From Cyanobacteria bacterium SZAS-4 (GTDB lineage Bacteria > Cyanobacteriota > Vampirovibrionia > Obscuribacterales > Obscuribacteraceae), in contig JAFEAT010000010.1 of assembly GCA_018266255.1 (NCBI GenBank), positions 186,001 through 250,000 on the forward strand: 64,000 nucleotides of DNA, read 5' to 3'. The notes beneath the pieces were generated by a model, which had not been told where the DNA came from, made no database searches, and saw nothing but the letters and a program-made list of their open reading frames with translations. This document shows, piece by piece, positions 33,032 to 41,543 of this stretch; the first letter of the stretch is position 1; every line of letters begins with the position of its first letter. The translations under genes and the position numbers were made by a program.

Positions 33032-34372
33032 ATGGCTCTTTATAGAAAAGAAGATTCGGTCAAGAGATTTCCCAAAGTAGCACGGGGCTCAGACCATTAC
33101 GAAGTAATCGCCGGACAGGCTCTCGAGAATTCAATCGAGCACTTGAACCACGCTTACGGTCAGAAGCTCTGCGGTGCAGAAGGCGCTGTTGAGTTCCGCG
33201 ACGAAGGCGTATACACATACGACAATCACGGCAAACAATATTTAGATTGTCTCGGCGGCTACGGGATCTTCAACGTAGGACATCGTCACCCACGAGTTAT
33301 CTCAGCTGTAAAAGCTCAGCTGGATCAAGTCTGTCTGCACAGTCAGGACTTGCTCAATCCATGGGCTGCTCACCTCGCCAAGCAGTTGGCTTCGATCGCT
33401 CCTGGCGATTTGAAATATTCATTCTTCTGCAATAGCGGAACTGAAGCTGTCGAAGGCGCGCTCAAGTTGGCTCGTTTGGTGACAGGCAAATCAGAAATTA
33501 TCTCGACCCGCAACGCCTATCACGGTGTCAGTATGGGTGCTCTCTCCGCCACAGGCAGAGACGTGTTCAGAAAACCGTTCGAGCCATTGTTGAATGGATT
33601 CGTTCATGTTCCGTTCGGCGATATCGATGCAATGGAAGAGGCTATCGGCAAGAATACCGCCGCGGTAATTCTCGAACCTATCCAGGGTGAAGGCGGCATC
33701 AACGTTCCAGCAGCCGGTTACTTGCGCAAAGTGCGTCAGTTGACCAAGAAAAAAGGCGTGTTGCTAATTCTCGACGAAGTGCAAACTGGAATGGGCCGAA
33801 CTGGTCGCATGTTTGCTTGTGAGCACGAAGGTGTCGTGCCAGACATTCTCTGTCTTGCAAAAGCGCTCGGCGGCGGTGTTATGCCGATCGGTTGCTTTAT
33901 GTCGACATCGAAGATCTGGAAAGTTCTCGAGCCAAACCCAAGCATCCACAACTCCACATTTGGTGGCAACCCGCTCGCTTGCACAGCTGCATCTGCTTGC
34001 ATCGAAGTTCTAATCGACGAGCATCTTCCTGCCCGATCTGCAGTGATGGGCAATGTTTTCATGCGCGAGTTGAACAATCTTTGTGAGCGATATCCGAAGC
34101 ATATTGCCGAAGTTCGTGGACGTGGTTTGTTGATCGGTCTCGAATTCCAATCAAAGGAAATTCGCGAAAGAGTACAAGTGGATTTGTTCCACCGTGGAGT
34201 ACTTGTTGCTGCCACGATGAACTCCAACCGCACCGTTCGCATCGAGCCACCACTAATCATTACCGAAGCACAGATCAGATTCATGATTCAGACTCTGGAA
34301 AGCATACTTGTTGACATGGGTGAGCCAGAACCTGAAGTAGTGACCAAAAAACGCAAGAAAAGAGCTAAATAA
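33032..34372 (+). CDS. Class III PLP-dependent aminotransferase (putrescine/ornithine type)
   Basis: 446 aa fold-type I aminotransferase. Seen: LDCLGGYGIFNVGHRHPRV, the PLP phosphate-binding FCNSGTEAVEGALKLAR, AYHGVSMGALSATG, EPIQGEGGINVP, the cofactor-contacting LILDEVQTGMGRTG, the catalytic Lys in LCLAKALGGG, and NSTFGGNPLAC. The closest known style is putrescine or acetylornithine/4-aminobutyrate aminotransferase; substrate cannot be fixed from sequence alone. The last 15 residues are Lys/Arg-rich. A small gene follows after 11 nt. Confidence 0.9.
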   Translation: MALYRKEDSVKRFPKVARGSDHYEVIAGQALENSIEHLNHAYGQKLCGAEGAVEFRDEGVYTYDNHGKQYLDCLGGYGIFNVGHRHPRVISAVKAQLDQVCLHSQDLLNPWAAHLAKQLASIAPGDLKYSFFCNSGTEAVEGALKLARLVTGKSEIISTRNAYHGVSMGALSATGRDVFRKPFEPLLNGFVHVPFGDIDAMEEAIGKNTAAVILEPIQGEGGINVPAAGYLRKVRQLTKKKGVLLILDEVQTGMGRTGRMFACEHEGVVPDILCLAKALGGGVMPIGCFMSTSKIWKVLEPNPSIHNSTFGGNPLACTAASACIEVLIDEHLPARSAVMGNVFMRELNNLCERYPKHIAEVRGRGLLIGLEFQSKEIRERVQVDLFHRGVLVAATMNSNRTVRIEPPLIITEAQIRFMIQTLESILVDMGEPEPEVVTKKRKKRAK

Positions 34373-34383
34373 GGAAAGAGGCA

Positions 34384-34578
34384 ATGTTCAATACTGACAC
34401 TTCAAGCTTCCTGAATACTCAAATTCGTCGTAGCACCGAATCTGGTGACACCGAACAAGCGATGGCTCAGATGAGACGTTTTCTTGAACTTGAGAGAGAA
34501 ACCAGAATGTCGGCTTTAGCCAAAGCAACTGAAAGTTTTTCGAACGTTAGAAAATTGCCGGTGATGAAAGCTCTATAG
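34384..34578 (+). CDS. Small protein downstream of the aminotransferase
   Basis: 64 aa. A ribosome binding site (AAGGAAAGAGG) directly precedes the ATG and the gene follows the aminotransferase by 11 nt, so it is likely translated from the same mRNA. Sequence is hydrophilic and helical (DTEQAMAQMRRFLELERETR); no family recognised. Confidence 0.6.
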   Translation: MFNTDTSSFLNTQIRRSTESGDTEQAMAQMRRFLELERETRMSALAKATESFSNVRKLPVMKAL

Positions 34579-34598
34579 AGCACTTCAGCTACAACCAG

Positions 34599-34623
34599 GT
34601 CCGGGCCCGTTATGGGCTCGGAC
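34599..34623 (+). terminator. Strong hairpin after the aminotransferase operon
   Basis: GTCCGGGCCC (34599-34608) pairs over 10 bp (one G-U) with GGGCTCGGAC (34614-34623), loop GTTAT. Only a weak U-run (TTGTCG) follows. It separates this operon from the pentapeptide/MoxR operon. Confidence 0.6.
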
Positions 34624-34679
34624 TTGTCGCATGCACGCAATGTTTGTATGCATACAAAATTATGCGTTCTGCGCGGCGC

Positions 34680-34708
34680 TTGTGATGGATATGCATTGGG
34701 TATCTAAT
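34680..34708 (+). promoter_or_regulatory. Possible promoter of the MoxR/vWA operon
   Basis: TTGTGA (34680-34685), 17-nt spacer, TCTAAT (34703-34708). Both hexamers are imperfect. The predicted start is at about 34715, leaving a ~55-nt leader before ATG 34770. Confidence 0.35.
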
Positions 34709-34769
34709 CCGAGGATAGCCTGTGCAGCAGCTGCCTGGCTCCGACTGGATGGACCATTGGAGGGCTCGT

Positions 34770-36278
34770 ATGGACGTAGCCGAAACCGGAATCTCTCACA
34801 CTACGACCATTTCTCAGTTAGATGCAGCAGCTCACCAGGCTGAAAAATTCAGTTTGGCTGTGACCTTTGAACTGGCCAATGGGAATAGGGCGACTTTCAA
34901 AATTGTTTGTAAGGGACCGACCGCAAATTTTGAAGCAGAGCAGGTCGGCTATAAAAACAGAACTCCAAGCGTTCACCCCAGTCTCGAAAAGGCCATGCGT
35001 TTTCGGCTCCACGATCAGCAAGTCAAAAGCATGAAAGCGCTGGATGTCAAAGCACCCAAAAGCCCTCTTTCGGTTGACGAGCTCCGCGCCCTGGCTATCG
35101 CTGCTTGGGCAGAAGTCGCTGATATCACCTGTCCAGACCAGGCATCAGTCGGCAAAGATGTGGGTACGGCCGCTGGGCTGCAACGAGAGATGAGGGACTT
35201 GTTGACTGCAGATTTGCGAGGCGGAGCTGATGGCCTGAAGCGTTTCCACGCAAGAGACCAGGCTGACAAGGCTGTGGCTAAGTCCCTAAAAGAGTTGGAT
35301 TTAAGTGACTTGGATTTGACTGGACTTTCGCTATACAAAAGTGGACTCTCAGATTTTCGCAATTCGAATTTCAAAGCATCGAAATTAGTAAACGCGATGT
35401 TCACCTTTTGTGATGTGAGCGAATGCAACTTCGATTCTGCCATCATGGATGGTGCCAACTTGCAGTCTGCTGGCTGCTCTCTCGCCTGCTTCGCTCATGC
35501 CTCGCTTGTGCAGGCTATATTCAGAGGTGCGACTTTGACAGAAGCCGACTTTAGCGACGCTAATTTGACAAAAGTAGACTTCGGTTACGCTGATTTGCGC
35601 GCAGCTAATCTTGAAACTGCAAATTTGACTGACGTCAATTTCGAGCAGACGAGATATGACGAGAATACACGCTGGCCGGTGAACTTCGAGCCTCCAATCG
35701 GACCGAATCCTGCTAATCCGCACGCGCCCTACGCGCTTGTGTTCGCTGGTAAAGGACGCGATCCATTCGTCTTGCATCAAGTGCGTGCCATGGCACCAGA
35801 GGGTGGAACAGTTGATTTCAAAGCGTTTCTTTTAAAATTGGAGCAAGAGTTCGATCCAGAACGTCTGAAGAAGGCGCTGAAAATGCTAAAAGCAGAAAGC
35901 TTTCAGTTGTTCGCAGAAGTGGCTCCAGACTCGCTTGTGGGCGTCGTGAAAAGTCAAACTGATGCAAACCTCGTTTATTCATGTCGTTTGACTGAGAATG
36001 GCAGTTATGCTTGTTGCACGCAGAATCTAAACCCCTGCGGAGGGCTGAGAGGGGCTCTCTGTAAGCATCTGTTGGTTCTCTTGATAGGAATAACCAAAGG
36101 AGGGGAATTAGATGCTGCCAAAGCCAGCGAGTGGGTAATAAGCAGTGCGCGATTCAGAAACGCCACTTTAGACAAAGATGTGATGACTGCCACTTTGCTG
36201 CGTTACAAGGGCGCAGAAGCTGGTGAGATAGATTGGAGACCGACTGAAACGATGCCTGAAGACTATTACGCATACTAA
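34770..36278 (+). CDS. Pentapeptide-repeat protein with SWIM-like zinc motif
   Basis: 502 aa. ATG 34770 has GGAGG 6 nt upstream (GTG 34722 would add 16 residues). The N-terminal ~115 residues include a basic/aromatic beta region and SPLSVDELRALAIAAWAEVA. Residues ~170-295 are about 20 pentapeptide repeats with the A(D/N)LXX rhythm (ATLTEADFSDANLTKVDFGY), forming a right-handed quadrilateral beta-helix. The C-terminal part has a cysteine/histidine cluster, YACCTQN and CGGLRGALCKHLLVL, resembling SWIM zinc fingers (CxC...CxH). SWIM proteins are regular partners of MoxR/vWA genes. It is the first gene of the six-gene operon. Pentapeptide plus SWIM in one chain is unusual. Confidence 0.75.
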   Translation: MDVAETGISHTTTISQLDAAAHQAEKFSLAVTFELANGNRATFKIVCKGPTANFEAEQVGYKNRTPSVHPSLEKAMRFRLHDQQVKSMKALDVKAPKSPLSVDELRALAIAAWAEVADITCPDQASVGKDVGTAAGLQREMRDLLTADLRGGADGLKRFHARDQADKAVAKSLKELDLSDLDLTGLSLYKSGLSDFRNSNFKASKLVNAMFTFCDVSECNFDSAIMDGANLQSAGCSLACFAHASLVQAIFRGATLTEADFSDANLTKVDFGYADLRAANLETANLTDVNFEQTRYDENTRWPVNFEPPIGPNPANPHAPYALVFAGKGRDPFVLHQVRAMAPEGGTVDFKAFLLKLEQEFDPERLKKALKMLKAESFQLFAEVAPDSLVGVVKSQTDANLVYSCRLTENGSYACCTQNLNPCGGLRGALCKHLLVLLIGITKGGELDAAKASEWVISSARFRNATLDKDVMTATLLRYKGAEAGEIDWRPTETMPEDYYAY

Positions 36279-36295
36279 CCGGAATCGATTGCACT

Positions 36296-36652
36296 GTGGA
36301 AGAAGTTGTACAAACCATCGAACGCTTGCAGCAAACTTTCGAAGACCTTGCTGTGCGCGGCTTGCGTTCATGCGGACCCGAACAGTTGACTGTTCTATCG
36401 TCTTTGCATGAAGAGTTGGATCGTATCGGCGCTGCTCACATCGCTGGACGATTGGAAGATGTGATTATGAAAATCCGAAACGATGATCGCGGTTCTGCTC
36501 GTGCGCTGATGCGCGCACAAGCAAGTCTGCGTGTGTTTGAGCGGTTGCTCACACTGCAAACAGTCGAAGGTGAAATGTCCCGACTGCAAGCGCTTCTCGC
36601 GGTGGATTGTGGCGAGTCTGAAAGCGATGACGACGATGATGAGAATTCCTGA
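36296..36652 (+). CDS. Small helical protein of the MoxR/vWA operon
   Basis: 118 aa, GTG start, no clear ribosome binding site; 17 nt after the preceding stop. Helical throughout (VVQTIERLQQTFEDLAVRG; ALMRAQASLRVFERLLTLQ) with an acidic tail (ESESDDDDDENS). Its first ~60 residues resemble the start of the next protein (LEELSKAIEDLLLTGLTTAS against ERLQQTFEDLAVRGLRS), so the two may be related by duplication of an N-terminal helical module. No known family. Confidence 0.65.
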   Translation: MEEVVQTIERLQQTFEDLAVRGLRSCGPEQLTVLSSLHEELDRIGAAHIAGRLEDVIMKIRNDDRGSARALMRAQASLRVFERLLTLQTVEGEMSRLQALLAVDCGESESDDDDDENS

Positions 36653-36654
36653 TC

Positions 36655-37776
36655 GTGAAAATTAGTCAAGTCGATAAACAGAAGTTGACACCATTGCTCG
36701 AAGAACTTTCGAAGGCGATTGAAGATTTGCTGTTGACCGGCTTAACGACTGCATCTGATTCGACACGCCAAACTCTGAACGTTTCCTTTCAGGAAGCTTC
36801 GCGATTGGGGTTGCTTCGACTTGGCAGCACTCTGCGCGTTGCTTGCGAGGAACTGACTCGTTACACTAAAAACCAGCAGGATTTTTCGCGCCAACGTTTT
36901 GCTTTTTTTCTTAATCGCGCCTGGTTGATTACCCGTGGACTATCAATAGCGCTGAAAGAGGGTAATGATGCAGAATTCGAACGTTTAAGCTGGACGCCTT
37001 CTTCAACTCCAGTTGGTCGACTGGAAGTGATTTGCTTAGGTGTTAGTAAAAAAGTTGTTCCTAACACTTTTTGTGCTTTTGATTTTCGGTTGCGAGTTTT
37101 AAGTTCAGATTCGGCCGATGTACCTGTTGGGCAAAAGCTGATCTGGTCATCGGTCTTTCCGATCAAGCCCGACAGCGCGGTTCCAGCTGAGGGCTATCTG
37201 CATCTTCCGCAAAAACAAAAGTTCAAAGCAATTCAGTTTATGCAAGGTAAGCGCATTACTGTTACCGATGCTGGCGTGACGATTGAGAAATCTGGCGCAG
37301 GGCGCCTCTCTCTTCACGAGAAAAGTACCGTTACGCAAGGGGCGGTGTTCGACGATTGGACACAGTACACAACAAGCTGGGAGCCAATCGCTGCTCTTTC
37401 CCGATTACAATCTTATCCACCTGGTCCACTCGATTTGGATATTGAATTGCAAGAGGAAATAGTTTTGCAAGACTGGCAAATTCAACTGCCAATTGAAGAC
37501 GGCAAAGATTTGAAACACACATATCCAATTGTCTACAAGAATGTAGTTCTTAGAGGCGTCGTACCTAAAGGCATAGATGGAGTCGAGCTCGACGAGACAT
37601 TGCATAAGCTTTTAACAGCTAAGGTGCCGCCACCGATGTTTGGTCTGCTGCACTACGAGCGGTGCAGGTTGACTTTGCAACCATTATCTATCTTTGGTGG
37701 CAAGGGTCCTGAATATATGAATATCAGCGATAAAAGTGTCGATCCGGCAGCCCTACTTAAAGTACTCAAGTTCTAG
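36655..37776 (+). CDS. Unknown protein of the MoxR/vWA operon
   Basis: 373 aa; GTG start 2 nt after the previous stop, so coupled. The N-terminal ~100 residues are helical (LTPLLEELSKAIEDLLLTGL, LGSTLRVACEELTRY) and similar to the neighbouring 118-aa protein. From ~115 on it is beta-rich (VGRLEVICLGVSKKVVPNTF; DLDIELQEEIVLQDWQIQLP). No motif for catalysis is visible. Its fixed place before the MoxR ATPase suggests a substrate or adaptor role. Confidence 0.65.
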   Translation: MKISQVDKQKLTPLLEELSKAIEDLLLTGLTTASDSTRQTLNVSFQEASRLGLLRLGSTLRVACEELTRYTKNQQDFSRQRFAFFLNRAWLITRGLSIALKEGNDAEFERLSWTPSSTPVGRLEVICLGVSKKVVPNTFCAFDFRLRVLSSDSADVPVGQKLIWSSVFPIKPDSAVPAEGYLHLPQKQKFKAIQFMQGKRITVTDAGVTIEKSGAGRLSLHEKSTVTQGAVFDDWTQYTTSWEPIAALSRLQSYPPGPLDLDIELQEEIVLQDWQIQLPIEDGKDLKHTYPIVYKNVVLRGVVPKGIDGVELDETLHKLLTAKVPPPMFGLLHYERCRLTLQPLSIFGGKGPEYMNISDKSVDPAALLKVLKF

Positions 37777-37785
37777 GAGGATCTC

Positions 37786-38934
37786 ATGGCAAAGAACGGT
37801 AGCAACGGCGACAGCAAGATGGATCAAGTAAGAGAGCCGGCAGAAGTTCGTCACGCGGATCAAATCGAAGCACTGAAACAAAATGACCCCGATACACCCC
37901 CGAAACCATGGTTGCTGTCACCGCGGGCGGTGCTTTCTTATATTGTTGGCGGCAAGACGCTGAAGGCGAAAATCGACGGGAAGAGTGTCGAAGTTCCAAT
38001 CACGCGCAAGTTCTTTGGAGACGACGCAATCGTCGAGCGATCGATTGTTACGCTGGCATCTGAGCGCGCTTTGCTGCTTGTCGGCGAGCCTGGCACAGGC
38101 AAAAGTTGGCTTTCGGAACATCTGGCTGCCGCGATCAGCGGTAACTCCACCCTGACTATTCAAGGCACCGCTGGCACTACCGAAGAGCACATCAAGTATT
38201 CCTGGAACGTAGCAAGAGTGATTGCAGAAGGACCCAGTGCAGAAAACTTGATACCGTCTCCCACAATGGTGGCGATGAGCCAGGGTAGCTTGTTGCGCTT
38301 CGAAGAAATCACCCGCTGCGTGCCAGATGTGCAAGACGCTCTTGTTTCGATCTTGTCGGATAAGGCGGTAGCGATCCCAGAACTTCCTGAATCAAGTATG
38401 GTTTGGGCAAAGCGAGGTTTCAATATCATCGCTACCGCCAACACGCGAGACCAGGGTGTAAATGAGTTGTCGGCTGCCTTGAAGCGCCGATTCAACTATA
38501 TTTACATTCCAATTATTGCTGACCAAAAAACAGAAGTTCAGGTTGTTCAACAGCGTTCAACTGAGTTGCTAGAGCGTTACGATATGCCGGTTCGCGTGCC
38601 TGCTCCCGTTGTCGAAATGCTAACAACGATTTTCAGAGAGATTCGCGATGGCAAGACGAATGATGGTGTCAGTTTGAAGAAGCCGTCAACAACTCTCTCA
38701 ACCGCAGAAGCAATCAGTATCGCTCTGGATTCAGCTTTGCACGCCCGGTTCTTCGGTTCAGGGCAGATCACCTCGCGCCATGTAGCGCGTAATCTTGTCG
38801 GCTCTATCGTGAAGGAGAATCTGGATGATCTGGCGGTTCTGAAAGAGTATGTTGTGCTCGTTGCGAAGAAACGCGGCGCAGGAAATAAAGATTGGCAAGA
38901 ATTTCACGACGAGATGTTGACCACACTAAAATGA
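37786..38934 (+). CDS. MoxR-family AAA+ ATPase
   Basis: 382 aa with a perfect AGGAGG ribosome binding site. MoxR ATPases work with vWA partners as chaperones that insert metals or remodel protein complexes. Motifs: Walker A GEPGTGKS (~100-107), Walker B-type LLRFEEITRC, sensor 1 IIATANTRDQG, and arginine finger region LKRRFNY. The lid domain follows. It overlaps the DUF5682-like gene by 4 nt (ATGA), and a vWA gene closes the operon. Confidence 0.9.
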   Translation: MAKNGSNGDSKMDQVREPAEVRHADQIEALKQNDPDTPPKPWLLSPRAVLSYIVGGKTLKAKIDGKSVEVPITRKFFGDDAIVERSIVTLASERALLLVGEPGTGKSWLSEHLAAAISGNSTLTIQGTAGTTEEHIKYSWNVARVIAEGPSAENLIPSPTMVAMSQGSLLRFEEITRCVPDVQDALVSILSDKAVAIPELPESSMVWAKRGFNIIATANTRDQGVNELSAALKRRFNYIYIPIIADQKTEVQVVQQRSTELLERYDMPVRVPAPVVEMLTTIFREIRDGKTNDGVSLKKPSTTLSTAEAISIALDSALHARFFGSGQITSRHVARNLVGSIVKENLDDLAVLKEYVVLVAKKRGAGNKDWQEFHDEMLTTLK

Positions 38935-41543
38935 CGACAACTCCTGATACTACAGATGATGCGCTGGCAGTTGTTGCCGAGCAGATCGATATTGATGTCG
39001 AAGGCATCAAGAACTCTGTCGAGCGTGTCCTTTCCGAGCCACTCTACTGGTTCCCAGTCAGACATCACTCACCTACTGTCGCTCGACATCTGCAAGATAC
39101 TATTCAAAAGCGCAAGCCGAAGATGCTTTTCATCGAAGGTCCAGCCGAAGCAAATGAATTGATCACACACATTGTCGACAGTGCTACGAGACCACCTGTC
39201 GCCATTTATTCGTCTTATCGAGATGACGACAATGTCTTGGGGCTAGCAGGGATTGCCAGTGCTGCGCCTGATATACCGGCGCGTTTTGCGTCATGGTACC
39301 CAATGCTCAGTTATTCTCCTGAGTACGTTGCCTTGGTGGTTGCCAAAAAATTAGGCGTCGCTGTCACTTTTATGGATCTGCCGCATCGGGCTTTAATCAA
39401 ACCTGCCCAACATGTCGATAAGATTTTTGCTTTGCTCAAGGATGAGTTTACCGCAGGCCAGGACGCCGAGCAAGAGAACGAAAGCGAGGACGAGGACCAG
39501 GATAAAAGCGAAAGCAAGAGCGAGAACGAAAAGGAAAACGAGAACGATAGCGAGAAAGCAAAAGCAGAAGAAGATGAGAAAAGAAAAGAGCTCGTCGATC
39601 CAAAAACCGGTTCCGAGAAACTAATCGTAGAGAGCGGATTTTATCAGCGATTGGCGGATGTGGCTGGCTATCGCACATTCAATGAAGCCTGGGATAGTCT
39701 CTTTGAAATACGTGATTTTAAGGATGATCTGGAATTCTTTCGCAGAGAAGTTGCAACATTCTGTGCGGCGTCAAGAGCAACTTCCGATCGCGTAGAAACG
39801 GCTATAGATGGCACTCTCGAGAGAGAGCGTTTTATGATGAAAACTATTCGCGAAACGATGCAGACGCACAATCTGAAACCTGCCGACTGCATGGTTATCT
39901 GTGGTGGATTCCATCTCTTTCTTGATAGCACCGATGAGACGCCGCCGCCGTCATGTCCCGAGGGCACAGTATATACAACAGTCGTGCCTTACTCGTTTTA
40001 TCGCTTTTCTGAGCTTTCTGGATACGGTGCAGGCAATCGCGCTCCTCAGTATTATCAAACTCTTTGGGATCTGCGTAACCAGAATAGAGAGAAAGATATA
40101 TTGATTGAACACGTCGTCACCACCCTCAAGCAGGCGCGCAAGGAAGGTGAACCGTTATCATCCGCAGACGCAATTTCAACCTGCCAGCATGCAGAGATGC
40201 TTGCTCGTTTGCGTGGGCGACCAATGCCGATTCTGGACGATATTCACGATGCTTTGATTACTTGTTGCTGTAAAGGCGATCCTGGCGACGTTGGTGTCCA
40301 TCTTATAAAAGCCATCACCAATGCCGATATCGGCACCAAGATTGGACGGGTCACCGATGCGCTAGGACAGCTTCCGATAGTCAATGATTTCTATAGACAA
40401 ATGGATATCTTGCAGTTGAATGAGTGTATGAGCAAAGAACAATTGCTCAAATTGAAAATTGATAAGCGCAAAGATCTCGAAAACAAACAATCCATATTTT
40501 TCCATCGCTTGTCCTGGCTCGACGTAGGGCTAGCATCTCTCTTGGAAGCGCCATCTGGAGATTTTTCAACCGGGACTCTATTTCTTGAACGATGGGGAGT
40601 GAAGTGGTCTCCTAACGTCGAGTCGAAATTGATCGACTGCAATCTTTACGGTGACACGATCGAATCCGCAGCCCTCGCTCATTTCAGAGAATTGATGGCG
40701 ATGGAAGAGTTGAACGCCGGTAAAGCGAGTAAATTGCTGGTGGATGCAATCCATATGAATTTGCCCAATGTCATTCAGGAAGTTGAAGGCGTGCTGGCCA
40801 GCGCAATAGATAACGACAATCGCTTCGCCTCGCTGGCTGAGGCACTGGCCAACCTGGTCGTACTCGAGCGGTATGGAATTTATCGAGATTCTAGAAAGGG
40901 TATCGTCGATGTTTTACTTGAACGATGTTTCGATCGCGCCTGTTTTGCCGTTATTGAGATTATCGCTGTTCCCGAAGACCAGCAACCAGGTGTGGTGTCA
41001 GGATTGCTCACAGTCGCGGAACTCGTTCAACGAGGCGATCGGGCCAATCTCGACAAGACTTTGTTTGTCGAGCATGTGCGCAATGCTGCAGATGCCTGTG
41101 AAGTGCCATTTATGCGGGGAGTATTGCTCGGTGTTCTAACTGAGATGCGCATCAACACTGCTGACGATCTGGCTAAGGAGTTGTCAGCACTGGCGAAAGC
41201 GCCAGTTCAGATCATGATCACCGCAGGAGATTTTTTAGACGGCATCATGGCTGCGTCACGCACTTCCATTATGCTTGGTGCTAAATCATTAATTGCTGCA
41301 ATTGACGAGTTGTTGCGAGCTGCAGAGTGGGATCCATTCCTGACGATGGTGCCGAAAATGCGGGCGGCCTTCGAGCGATTGCACGGTTCGCAATTAGACA
41401 ACGTGGCCGACACGGTGGCTAAGCAATATGGTTTGAAAGATTCTGATTCACTGACTGAGCTGCACACGACTGTCGAGGCTGCAGCGATGATCGTTGAAAT
41501 CGACAATCGCGTGGCACAGATTATGTCAAAGTGGGATTTTTAG
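38931..41543 (+). CDS. DUF5682-like protein (TraB/ChaN-type superfamily)
   Basis: 870 aa; start ATG 38931 overlaps the moxR stop. N-terminal: PLYWFPVRHHSPTVARHL and MLFIEGPAEANELI (the EGP motif of TraB/ChaN-like folds), AIYSSYRDDD, and later CMVICGGFHLFLD (GGFH), the pattern I associate with DUF5682 proteins that occur beside MoxR, SWIM and vWA genes in other bacteria; a metal-dependent hydrolase role has been suggested for the wider superfamily. A ~40-residue Glu/Ser/Lys low-complexity insert (~180-220) interrupts the N-terminal domain. The C-terminal half is helical repeats. Family name from memory; the general assignment is moderately sure. Confidence 0.7.
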   Translation: MTTTPDTTDDALAVVAEQIDIDVEGIKNSVERVLSEPLYWFPVRHHSPTVARHLQDTIQKRKPKMLFIEGPAEANELITHIVDSATRPPVAIYSSYRDDDNVLGLAGIASAAPDIPARFASWYPMLSYSPEYVALVVAKKLGVAVTFMDLPHRALIKPAQHVDKIFALLKDEFTAGQDAEQENESEDEDQDKSESKSENEKENENDSEKAKAEEDEKRKELVDPKTGSEKLIVESGFYQRLADVAGYRTFNEAWDSLFEIRDFKDDLEFFRREVATFCAASRATSDRVETAIDGTLERERFMMKTIRETMQTHNLKPADCMVICGGFHLFLDSTDETPPPSCPEGTVYTTVVPYSFYRFSELSGYGAGNRAPQYYQTLWDLRNQNREKDILIEHVVTTLKQARKEGEPLSSADAISTCQHAEMLARLRGRPMPILDDIHDALITCCCKGDPGDVGVHLIKAITNADIGTKIGRVTDALGQLPIVNDFYRQMDILQLNECMSKEQLLKLKIDKRKDLENKQSIFFHRLSWLDVGLASLLEAPSGDFSTGTLFLERWGVKWSPNVESKLIDCNLYGDTIESAALAHFRELMAMEELNAGKASKLLVDAIHMNLPNVIQEVEGVLASAIDNDNRFASLAEALANLVVLERYGIYRDSRKGIVDVLLERCFDRACFAVIEIIAVPEDQQPGVVSGLLTVAELVQRGDRANLDKTLFVEHVRNAADACEVPFMRGVLLGVLTEMRINTADDLAKELSALAKAPVQIMITAGDFLDGIMAASRTSIMLGAKSLIAAIDELLRAAEWDPFLTMVPKMRAAFERLHGSQLDNVADTVAKQYGLKDSDSLTELHTTVEAAAMIVEIDNRVAQIMSKWDF

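Noticed and set aside
34717..34740. Another Y-RNA-like 5' strand (AGCCTGTGC)
   Set aside because: No complementary GCACAGGC, no 10/8 internal loop, no GAGC-N-UACA; it is the leader of the MoxR operon.
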